Assembly: GCF_002197845.1 (NCBI RefSeq)
Contig: NZ_NIDE01000004.1
Coordinates: forward strand, 1,302,001-1,366,000
Reading direction: 5' to 3'
From: Fimbriiglobus ruber
GTDB taxonomy: Bacteria > Planctomycetota > Planctomycetia > Gemmatales > Gemmataceae
DNA: 64,000 bases
A model generated the notes under the pieces. That model had not been told where the DNA came from. It saw only the letters and a program-made list of their open reading frames with translations, and searched no databases. Position 1 is the first letter of the stretch. The number at the start of each line of letters is the position of its first letter. The position numbers and the translations under genes were made by a program. Below are positions 53,713-61,492 of this stretch, in pieces.

Positions 53713-53788
53713 CCGGGGCGGTTTCTCGACATATTGGTCGTGCCAGATGCCTTTCACCTCTACCCACCCGCCCGACTGAGACCCGCCA

Positions 53789-56700
53789 ATGGCCGCCCAC
53801 CCGAGCCCCGATCATCTGAAGGCATTCGGACTCGGGAAACTCGACGAGGGCGAAATCACGGCGGTCGAACGGCACCTCGCCACCTGCGACGAGTGCAGCC
53901 TTGCGGTGGCCGAACCGTCGACGGACAGTTTTCTGGACCGCCTTCGGGACGCCCAGTCCCGAGATATCACCTTGTTCCCCGTGAATTCGGCCGACGGGGT
54001 CGCCCCAGGCGCTCCACTGCTGTCGCAGCCGAACCGAGGTCCGGTACTCGCGTCCGAACTTGCCGAGAACTCGGATTACGAAATCGTGCGGGAACTCGGG
54101 CGGGGTGGTATGGGAGTGGTTTACCTGGCCCGGAACAGACTGACCGGGCGGGAGGAAGTCCTCAAGGTGATGAACTGGGAAATGGCGGCCCGGCCAAAAG
54201 CGGTCGAGCGGTTTCTCCAGGAAATCCAGTGCGTCTCGAAACTGGACCACCCGAATATCGTTAGAGCATACCCGCCGCGGCGGTTCGGCGATCTGCTGGT
54301 TCTCACGCTGGAATACATCCCCGGGGACGACCTCGGGAAGGTGGTGCGAGCCTACGGTCCCCTCCCGGTCGCCACCGCCTGTGACTACGCCCGACAGGTG
54401 GCCGACGGCCTTCAATACGCCCACGAAATGGGTATGGCCCACCGGGACATCAAGCCGGCTAACCTGATCCGGTCGGTGACGCGGAAAGGTCACGTTGTCA
54501 AGATCCTCGACTTCGGACTGGTGAAGCTGACGACCGAAGACGGATGCGATAACAATCTGACCGGCCAGAACCGAATTCTCGGGTCACCGGAGTACATCGC
54601 CCCGGAGCAAATCCAGGACGCGAGCAAGGCCGACGTCCGGGCCGACATCTACAGCCTCGGATGCACCTTATATCACATGCTCACCGGCGCGCCGCCGTTC
54701 CGGGCGGACAGTCTCTATGAACTGCTAAAGCACCACCAGGAGACGGACGCCGGCGCGCCAAATCTCGTCCGACAGGACGTGCCCGAAGAACTCGGCGCGG
54801 TGGTCGCGAAGATGATAGCGAAACATCCGGGCGACCGCTACCACACGCCGGCTGAAGTCGTAGTCGCACTCGCGCCCTTTGTGACGGCCGGGTACGCCTC
54901 GAATCTTGATTCCAGCACGATTCGAGTGCCGGAAACAGCCGCCCCGGCGGGGCTGACGCCAGTTCGGATTCCGACCGCGTCGCTCGCACCCGCCCGGAGG
55001 CGGCCGAACTGGAGGGGCGTCCTGATCGCCTCGCTCGCCCTCGCCTTAATGGCGCCTATGGCCGGTCGGTACGAGGTCGTCTTGCTCCGCATTGAAACGG
55101 CGAATGGAACGCTCGTCGTCGAGATCAACGATGCGGGAGTGGAAGCCCGGATTAAGGGCGGCACCTTGATTCTATCCGGACCGGACGACAAGGTTCGGTA
55201 CACCCTGTCCCTCGGCGAGCGCGTCAAACAAATTGAAGCGGGGCCGTATAAGATTCGGGTCGAGGGGTCGGATGGACTGACGCTGGACACGACGGAGTTC
55301 ACGCTCAAAAAGGGCGGCGAGGTGACGGTGCGGGTCTCGGCGGAGCCCGGGAAAATCGCGAAGAAGGATTCGCCGGACAAAGCCCTGTTGACGCCACCGT
55401 TGCCTTCAGTGTTGGACGCTCTGCGGCGCGACAAAATCCCGTTGGAAGCTATGGTGATCGCCGGTGATGGGGACCCGACTCGGGCACCGTCGAGTCTCGT
55501 CGGCGTGCTGGGCGAGGCCGTGCCATTTCAGACCGAAGCCATATTGAGCGTGGCCTTCAGCCCGGACGGCCGTTGGCTGGCTTCGGGGAGTGCGGACAAG
55601 ACCATTTTCCTCCGCGAGACTGTGAGCGGGCGGGCGAGACGAGTATTGAAGGGGCACACGGGTGCGGTTTCCGGCGTGGTGTTCAGCAAAGACAGCAGCA
55701 GCCTGGTTTCATCGAGCCACGACGGCACTATCAAGATCTGGCCCGTTGAGAAAGAAGAGGGGCCGCGGACACTGAGCCCGGACCTGGGTGTGATCCGGAC
55801 CCTTGCGGCAAGCGCGGACGGCCGCTTCCTGGCCGCCGGTGGAGTGGACCGAGGGATCAGGCTCTGGAAGTGGGGAGAATGGGACAAACCGTCTGACCTT
55901 CCTGGCCTAAAGGGTCAGGTGAGTTCCCTGGCCTTTAGCCCGGATGGCGGATTACTCGCGTCGAGCTGGGATGGTCCAGTTCGTTTTTACCAGACCGCAG
56001 ATGGTAAGGTCACCCAGACGTGGCCCCAGGACGTATCGAATCGCGTCCTGGCTTTCCACCGCGACGGCAAATGGCTGGCCACGGCCGGTGATTCCGTCCA
56101 ACTCTGGGACGTTGCTTCGGGAAAACGTCTGGCCAAAAAGGGTGGCTCCGGCCGATTTAACACGCTGGCCCTTCACCCCGATGGCAAAAGCGTGTACGGC
56201 TGCGAAGTGGCCGGACTCGGAGGCTTCATCTTCAGCCTACCGACCCTGGATCGCGCTCCCGGAAAGGGAGTACACGAGATGAAGGTCTTCCGCGAGCCTC
56301 ACGGAATTCGTTCGGTGGCATATAGCCCGAACGGCGAGCTTATCGCTTTCGGTACTGACAACGGCGGCGTTCACGTCTGGGACTTCGCCAGTGGGCAAAA
56401 ACAATTGCCGAAGCAAGGGCATTCTCATTACGTCACCACGTTATCAGTAAGCCCCAATGGCCGAACGGTATTGTCGGGCGGTGACGAGAACGCTTTACGA
56501 TTGTGGGATCTCGCCCGCCCGGCCGAAAGTCAGCTCTTGGACAAGACCGAATTCCCCCTGCACGACGTGGCCTATAGCCCCGACGGGCGTAAGTACGTCA
56601 CATCTGCGTCATTTTGGGATCACGTCTCCGACATGGGGATCGTGTGGGACGCGGTCAAAGGGACGCGATTATTTGCCGTGGATCCCCCAGGCAAAATCTT

Positions 56701-57295
56701 CAGCTTCACCTTCAGTCCGGACGGAAAGCTGCTGGCGGGCTCCAACGACTTCACGGGGTCTGTCAGTTTATGGGATGCCAATCATGGCAGACAGTTGCAC
56801 CGGTTTCTCAAAATCGGTGTCTGTCAATGCCGCCCGGTGTTTAGCCACGACAGCAAACTTGTGGCAGCGGCGACCACCGACACGAAGTGCGTGAAAGTGT
56901 GGGACGTGGCGGGTGGCAACGAGGTCGCATCCTGGACCGACGAGAAGGCCATGTGCGCCATCGCCCTCAGTTCGGACGGCCGTCATGTGGCGGCCGGCCA
57001 CCACGACGGAGCGATCAGTCTGTGGGATCTCACTCAGAACGGTCGAAAAGAACGAACCTGGGAAGGCCACTCTGGTCGGATCACTCGCCTGAGGTTTATG
57101 CCCGACGGGAAGACTCTGATTTCTTCTTGCTCGGATGGCACGATCCGCCGATGGAACCCGGAAGCCGCTCGCGCCCAGGACATCATATCTCTCGGCCCGG
57201 CGAAGCAGCCCCTGGACTTCGACCTCGATCCGTCGGGCCGATACCTATTCGCGGCGGGCCGTATGCCGATTATCTTTATCTTGCGCTTGCCCTGA
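53789..57295 (+). CDS. Ser/Thr protein kinase with N-terminal zinc-finger-like motif and C-terminal WD40 repeats
   Basis: 1,168 residues. Residues 9-40 hold an anti-sigma-like zinc motif (His29, Cys33, Cys36 in ERHLATCDECSLAV). A Hanks-type kinase follows at about 95-365: glycine loop RELGRGGMGVVYLA, the Lys in EVLKVM, catalytic HRDIKPANL (His218), DFG at Asp241 (LDFGLVKL) and APEQ. A transmembrane helix near residues 409-430 precedes an extracytoplasmic linker and about ten WD40 blades from residue 585 to the end (VAFSPDGRWLASGSADKTI and others). The anti-sigma-like motif and the ECF gene next door suggest the kinase binds or controls that sigma factor; signal and targets are unknown. Confidence 0.9.
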   Translation: MAAHPSPDHLKAFGLGKLDEGEITAVERHLATCDECSLAVAEPSTDSFLDRLRDAQSRDITLFPVNSADGVAPGAPLLSQPNRGPVLASELAENSDYEIVRELGRGGMGVVYLARNRLTGREEVLKVMNWEMAARPKAVERFLQEIQCVSKLDHPNIVRAYPPRRFGDLLVLTLEYIPGDDLGKVVRAYGPLPVATACDYARQVADGLQYAHEMGMAHRDIKPANLIRSVTRKGHVVKILDFGLVKLTTEDGCDNNLTGQNRILGSPEYIAPEQIQDASKADVRADIYSLGCTLYHMLTGAPPFRADSLYELLKHHQETDAGAPNLVRQDVPEELGAVVAKMIAKHPGDRYHTPAEVVVALAPFVTAGYASNLDSSTIRVPETAAPAGLTPVRIPTASLAPARRRPNWRGVLIASLALALMAPMAGRYEVVLLRIETANGTLVVEINDAGVEARIKGGTLILSGPDDKVRYTLSLGERVKQIEAGPYKIRVEGSDGLTLDTTEFTLKKGGEVTVRVSAEPGKIAKKDSPDKALLTPPLPSVLDALRRDKIPLEAMVIAGDGDPTRAPSSLVGVLGEAVPFQTEAILSVAFSPDGRWLASGSADKTIFLRETVSGRARRVLKGHTGAVSGVVFSKDSSSLVSSSHDGTIKIWPVEKEEGPRTLSPDLGVIRTLAASADGRFLAAGGVDRGIRLWKWGEWDKPSDLPGLKGQVSSLAFSPDGGLLASSWDGPVRFYQTADGKVTQTWPQDVSNRVLAFHRDGKWLATAGDSVQLWDVASGKRLAKKGGSGRFNTLALHPDGKSVYGCEVAGLGGFIFSLPTLDRAPGKGVHEMKVFREPHGIRSVAYSPNGELIAFGTDNGGVHVWDFASGQKQLPKQGHSHYVTTLSVSPNGRTVLSGGDENALRLWDLARPAESQLLDKTEFPLHDVAYSPDGRKYVTSASFWDHVSDMGIVWDAVKGTRLFAVDPPGKIFSFTFSPDGKLLAGSNDFTGSVSLWDANHGRQLHRFLKIGVCQCRPVFSHDSKLVAAATTDTKCVKVWDVAGGNEVASWTDEKAMCAIALSSDGRHVAAGHHDGAISLWDLTQNGRKERTWEGHSGRITRLRFMPDGKTLISSCSDGTIRRWNPEAARAQDIISLGPAKQPLDFDLDPSGRYLFAAGRMPIIFILRLP

Positions 57296-57714
57296 AGCGG
57301 CATACCTGGTCCACCGCTTTGAGATTTTGTTACGGTTCCCCCTCACGTCTTCGCCATGCCGTTTCCGGTGTGCATCGTCCACGAACAAGGTCCGCGTCAA
57401 CGTCCCACCGCGCCGACAACAAAGCACGAAAGCCGGTATTGATCGCCCAATCGTGCGGGCAACGGTGTTCTCAATATTCTTGCGCCTGGGTCGGAACAAG
57501 CTCATTCCGAGCGACCGGATTAACCCGGGTTTCAAGCATACACTTTGTCGTAAGTTATTGATGGGTATTGAGACTGAGACGACTGGCGATTAAGAAATCG
57601 AATCGCACTTCAAAACATCCGTCTTCCGGCACCTCGCTTGCATTACCTTCTTTTATCGGTAGCCGGGCCGATAACCCCGGGTCCATCGCCCTTAGTGATG
57701 TTAGGAGTCCAATC
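57296..57714. other. Intergenic region before the small stress-type gene
   Basis: About 420 bases with no recognised gene. Short frames in both directions are incidental. The promoter of the 77-residue gene should lie here; AGGAG at the end of the region is its ribosome site. Confidence 0.45.
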
Positions 57715-57948
57715 ATGGCTGATACCCTTCGCGGCAAGATCACCGAAGCGGGCAACGCCGTCGGCGAAGCCGCCACCAAGGTCGGAAACAAGGTCAGCGA
57801 AAAAGCGGAAGAAGTGAAGGATTGGGCGAAGGAAAAGCTTCACCAGGCACAAAACCGGGCCGACGAAGCCGACCAATCGGCTCAACACGCCCAGAAAGAA
57901 GCGTGTGAAGACGCCAAGGCTCAAGGCGCCGACTGTCATCGCTCATAA
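57715..57948 (+). CDS. Small amphipathic helical protein (LEA/CsbD-like), 77 residues
   Basis: Start at ATG 57715 with TTAGGAGTCCAATC before it. The peptide (MADTLRGKITEAGNAVGEAA, then a repeating K-x-x-E/A pattern to the end) is almost entirely Ala/Glu/Lys/Gln and would form an amphipathic helix, as in LEA-type or CsbD-like stress proteins; the two Cys near the C-terminus are unusual for those. A hydrophilic stress-protectant role is plausible. It is a single-gene unit closed by a strong terminator. Confidence 0.7.
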   Translation: MADTLRGKITEAGNAVGEAATKVGNKVSEKAEEVKDWAKEKLHQAQNRADEADQSAQHAQKEACEDAKAQGADCHRS

Positions 57949-57975
57949 TCATAATGTCTGAGTTCACGACTCGCG

Positions 57976-58008
57976 AAGACCCGCCCCTTCTGGGGCGGGT
58001 CTTTGTTT
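57976..58008 (+). terminator. Intrinsic terminator
   Basis: AAGACCCGCCCC pairs with GGGGCGGGTCTT around a TTCT loop and is followed by TGTTT on the plus strand, 28 bases after the stop. It also lies 36 bases from the 3' end of the convergent HD-Pnk gene and may act in both directions. Confidence 0.9.
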
Positions 58009-58043
58009 ATCAGGGCTCGTGCGTTTCAACCGAGTTCATCTCA

Positions 58044-59189
58044 TCACCCGACGACATATTCGACCCGATGGGCCTCGGCCGCCGTCGGCACGTCGAGTTT
58101 ATCGAACAATCGCTCCCACACGCTCTCGGGGACGCGGGCCGTCCGCCCGCGGTTTCGCCAGCGAATTTCCGCGATCGACGGTTCCAGGTAGACGATCCGC
58201 ACCCGCGCGTTGTACGCGGCGGCGAGGTCGATGATCTTCCCGCGCAACATCCGGGACACGTTCGTCGTATTCCAGACGAACGACGTGCCGGCGCGTAGGA
58301 ACTCTTTTGCGCGGTCGTAAGCGACGACGACAACGCCCGACTGGTTGTCCCCCGGGCTGACGTCCAGTTCGGCACGGATGTCGTCCAGGGAAATCGCCGG
58401 CACATCCGGGGCGTGGGTGGCCGCCCAGGTCGTCTTTCCGCTCCCCGGCAACCCGCAAACGACAACCACCTCGGCCCGCGTGTCGTCGAACCGGTGCAGG
58501 GTCGGGTGGGCCGATTCCGTGCGGAAGTACGCGAACCGGCTGTGATCGTTCGCGAACGCGCGGGGGCTGGACCAGCATTCCCATTCGCGGCAGAATTCGG
58601 GGAACAACCCGATCCGGTCCTGCGTATCGTTCCCGACCGTGCAGACGCGGCCGCGGTGGTCGGCGTCGGCCAGGATCGTGAGCAGGTCGAACCGCGTGGT
58701 CAGGCTCGCCCGGATCACGTCCCGCGCGGCGTGCGGCTTGTCCAGGTAGTTGGCCGGCAACCCGTGCCAGCGGACGAGCGCGAGGATCTGCTCGCGGACC
58801 TCGAACGGCGTGCCGTGGTCGCCGAACGCCGGGTCGTCGGCCAGAATCCGCCGTGCGTGGTACACGCCCTTGACCGCATGGCCCGGAGACCGGACGCGGC
58901 CGTCGTCCTCGATTCGGGTACAAGCGGGCTTGGCGATGTCGTGAAGCAACGTGCCGGCGAACACGACGTGCCGGTCGGGTTCCGGAAGTTCCCGGAACGC
59001 CGGCAGCGCAGCCAACTCGTTCAGGACCATGCCCAGGTGCGTGAGGACGTCCCCTTCGGCGTGGAAGATCGGGTCTTGCGGACACTCGCCGAGCGGCCGA
59101 AGCCACGGGAAGGTGTCGATCAACGCGGGCATGTCCACGCGCCAGTCCGGACCAGTCGGGCACCCGGGGCAAGTCCACTCGGCGGTCAT
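58044..59189 (-). CDS. HD-Pnk: HD-domain phosphoesterase fused to a P-loop polynucleotide kinase
   Basis: 381 residues from the ATG at 59187-59189; a GTG at 59211-59213 is an alternative and neither has a clear ribosome site. The N-terminal HD domain shows EGDVLTHLGM (His51) and LLHDIAKP (His83, Asp84). The C-terminal kinase has the P-loop GLPGSGKT at residues 246-253, SLDDIRAELD with the substrate Asp, and an R-W-R-N-R-G lid-like segment near the end. This order is that of the HD-Pnk enzymes characterised from Runella, in which the HD domain removes 2',3'-cyclic or 2'/3'-phosphates and the kinase phosphorylates 5'-OH ends. It lies 68 bases after the RNA ligase gene, so the pair can heal and seal broken RNA. 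Confidence 0.88.
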   Translation of the reverse strand: MTAEWTCPGCPTGPDWRVDMPALIDTFPWLRPLGECPQDPIFHAEGDVLTHLGMVLNELAALPAFRELPEPDRHVVFAGTLLHDIAKPACTRIEDDGRVRSPGHAVKGVYHARRILADDPAFGDHGTPFEVREQILALVRWHGLPANYLDKPHAARDVIRASLTTRFDLLTILADADHRGRVCTVGNDTQDRIGLFPEFCREWECWSSPRAFANDHSRFAYFRTESAHPTLHRFDDTRAEVVVVCGLPGSGKTTWAATHAPDVPAISLDDIRAELDVSPGDNQSGVVVVAYDRAKEFLRAGTSFVWNTTNVSRMLRGKIIDLAAAYNARVRIVYLEPSIAEIRWRNRGRTARVPESVWERLFDKLDVPTAAEAHRVEYVVG

Positions 59190-59257
59190 CGGCGCACCAT
59201 GAGAAGAAACCACGCCCGCGGTTCACGCCCCGGACGTTCAGGATAAAGAGCAACTTT

Positions 59258-60052
59258 TCACGACCCGACCCGATCGATCCCGGCAAACAAGTCCACCCCG
59301 TCCGCGAGGCGGTTCGGGATGAGCGGGCGATCCTGCCAGTGACCGTCTGCGGTGACGAGTTGCTGGAACTCGGCCCGGACGAACTTATACCGGCCGACGA
59401 CCTCGCCACCTTCCTCGACTTTGACGTACAGCCCCTCCATCGTGCCGGACACGTCGGACTGGCGGACGGCGCGGTCGACGTCCCAGCCGAGCCGGGCGAC
59501 GTCGTCGCGGAGCCGGGTCGCCGCCCGGTCGGTGGCGAAGTACGAGGGGCCGACGAAGGCGCGGAGTGCGTCTTCGCCGGGGAACTCGCCCGCGTACAAG
59601 ACCTTCACCGGCACGTGCGGCACGTCCTTGAGCAGGGCCGCCCGGCGCGGGGTGTCGAGGAACGTGCCGGTCTCGGTGTCGAGGACGTCGAACTCCATGA
59701 AGTAGTGCGGCAGCGCATCGTAGTAAACCGTGTGCTTGGCGTACAACCATTCGCCGTACACGACATACCGCCCGCCGATCGCGTCGAACAGGCGGTCGCC
59801 GACCGTGGCGGCCCACTGCTTGAACAGGTTGAACTGCTTTTCCCGCGGCCCGCCGACCAGGTAGTGGCCGCGGCTCTGAAGAAGGAGCCCGGCGTCCGCG
59901 TCGAAGCTGAGCCCGCAGTTCGCCCCGTCCATCTTCTCTTCGATGACGACGTGCCGACCCGCGAGCGCGGCCATCGGCACCGCGTCCAGGTCTTCGTCCC
60001 CAACCTGCAGGCGCGACCCCGAGAGGTGTTGCGTCCGCGGGTATTTAAACAT
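59258..60052 (-). CDS. ATP-dependent RNA ligase (Rnl-type nucleotidyltransferase)
   Basis: 264 residues starting MFKYPRTQHLSGSRLQ; ATG at 60050-60052, with a GTG nine bases upstream as alternative. Ligase motif I is EEKMDGAN with the AMP-accepting Lys40, motif III is VVYGEWLYAKH, motif IV EGLYVKVEEGG, and motif V GRYKFVRAEF, each in the usual order and spacing. The protein lacks an OB fold and a DNA-ligase type C-terminal domain, pointing to the Rnl2/Rnl5-like RNA ligases. Such enzymes join 3'-OH and 5'-PO4 ends, precisely those that the neighbouring HD-Pnk would make. The long upstream extension of the frame is open but looks non-coding. Confidence 0.88.
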   Translation of the reverse strand: MFKYPRTQHLSGSRLQVGDEDLDAVPMAALAGRHVVIEEKMDGANCGLSFDADAGLLLQSRGHYLVGGPREKQFNLFKQWAATVGDRLFDAIGGRYVVYGEWLYAKHTVYYDALPHYFMEFDVLDTETGTFLDTPRRAALLKDVPHVPVKVLYAGEFPGEDALRAFVGPSYFATDRAATRLRDDVARLGWDVDRAVRQSDVSGTMEGLYVKVEEGGEVVGRYKFVRAEFQQLVTADGHWQDRPLIPNRLADGVDLFAGIDRVGS

Positions 60053-60434
60053 CGTGCGCACGACCGATACTCCGGGCGACTTGCCACCGACGAGGTGACG
60101 ATTTCCCAGGGACACAAGTTCGGCGGTGCGGGTTCGTCCGGGCGAACCCACACCATTTCCCCTCACCTGCCGGGGCGATTTATTGCGCTTTTTGCGCTCT
60201 CTGCCGTATTTTTGGGACCGAGCATGGACGACGGCACCAGTGTAAGAGAAGGGGCCCGCGGTGACCGCCGGTATGGTGTGGTGGCGCGTTTCCAACGTGC
60301 CGATACCGCTCGGACACGTTGGGGCTCGTTGGAAACGCGCCACCACAACCGTGTACGCAGGATAATTACACTTTTAAACTTGATCTCTCACTCCTCACTG
60401 CGTTCAATAGCGAAGTCCAGAAAATTACTCTTAC
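60053..60434. other. Intergenic region containing palindrome family B
   Basis: About 380 bases between the divergent RNA ligase gene and the secreted-protein gene. It contains the long palindrome at 60275-60350; elsewhere no gene was seen. Confidence 0.5.
60275..60350. repeat. Long palindrome (REP/MITE-like), family B
   Basis: GGTGTGGTGGCGCGTTTCCA plus ACG at 60275-60297 is complementary to 60327-60350 (CGTTGGAAACGCGCCACCAC plus AACC) with one mismatch-like offset, and the loop holds a second complementary pair around CCAACGTG/CACGTTGG. Sequence is unrelated to the other two palindromes in the window. Confidence 0.85.
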
Positions 60435-61292
60435 ATGAGTTTTAGCATGATCACGCGATTGCTGTCGGCTCTCTCCCTGTTTTCTCTCATTGTCGTGCCG
60501 GCCGCGGCTCAGGAAAAAGCCGCGGCTAACAACTTTAAGATCTCCTTGGTGGCAAACATCGAGATGAAATCCACGACGATCAACATCGCAATCGATGCTA
60601 CAACAGATTTCGCTTACTCCTGGCAGCAGGAAGCGAAAACCCGAACGTTGATGGTGGGCGATATGACGGTGGTCGCGAAGACGAAGGACGTGACCGTGAT
60701 GGATCTAAAAATGGGCCGCGCGGGCATGTTCGGGACCATGCAGGGCAAGGAATTGAATATCAAATTTGAAGACGCACCCGACGAACTCAAAACGCTGCTA
60801 AAAGACAGTTTTGACGCGCCGCTCTGCAAAAACGAGGTTGATGAGAATGGTGTGGTGACGAGTGAGAAAATTGTGGCGGGACCCGGTTCAAAAACGCTCG
60901 TCGAGACGGGAATGATTGCGAACAGCAGTTTCTTTCACCCGCCTTTTTTCGCGGCCAAGAACGAGTGGCAGAGTGTCAATGGTGTGGGCGTCGGTAAAGG
61001 GGTCGCCAGTGGCAAACTCAAGTACACCAAGATCGCGGGTGCCAAGGAGGGGTTTCAGACCGTGTCCGTCGCCGGTACTCTGAACGCCGACGGCTTGAAG
61101 TTAGAAAACGGCGGCACGGTCAAGAAAGGGAACTACAAAATCACCGGCACGCAAACCTACGACCTCAAACGGAAAGAGTGGGTTGACGGCAAGGTGAAGA
61201 TCGACCTCGAGTTCGATTACGAACTCAACAAGGTTGTGGGTGCCGGTAAAGGGAAGATGACACTCGACTTCAGTGTCGTCGATAAGAAGTGA
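60435..61292 (+). CDS. Hypothetical secreted protein
   Basis: 285 residues from the ATG at 60435; a second Met at 60447 is also possible. The N-terminus MSFSMITRLLSALSLFSLIV ending in PAAAQEK is a clear signal peptide with A-x-A-type cleavage. The mature part is beta-rich with many Lys and Val residues, and no family is recognised. It has noticeably lower GC and AAG/AAA-rich codon use compared with neighbours, which may hint at a different history. Probably periplasmic or surface-located, function unknown. Confidence 0.7.
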   Translation: MSFSMITRLLSALSLFSLIVVPAAAQEKAAANNFKISLVANIEMKSTTINIAIDATTDFAYSWQQEAKTRTLMVGDMTVVAKTKDVTVMDLKMGRAGMFGTMQGKELNIKFEDAPDELKTLLKDSFDAPLCKNEVDENGVVTSEKIVAGPGSKTLVETGMIANSSFFHPPFFAAKNEWQSVNGVGVGKGVASGKLKYTKIAGAKEGFQTVSVAGTLNADGLKLENGGTVKKGNYKITGTQTYDLKRKEWVDGKVKIDLEFDYELNKVVGAGKGKMTLDFSVVDKK

Positions 61293-61492
61293 CAAAAAAC
61301 GACACTTCTCGCTCGACGCGACAATGAAACGGGTGGTTGGTATGGTCTTCCGAACGGGTGGGGTCGGTGCCCCGAGTTTCACCCGAGGTACTGACTCCAC
61401 CACCCGACTCGATGGACGCAATCTTGAATTTCCGTTGTCTTGTCGTGCGAGAAATTTCCAAAAAGAACCAGCATTTCAGAACGTCGTACACC

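Noticed and set aside
58345-59246. Plus-strand frames opposite the HD-Pnk gene
   Set aside because: No motif, Arg/Val-rich composition, and antisense to a gene with complete HD and P-loop motifs.
61310-61420. Possible inverted repeat (CGGGTGGTTGG and CCACCACCCG) downstream of nuoD
   Set aside because: Arms are only about ten bases with a 60-base loop and mismatches; too weak to call.
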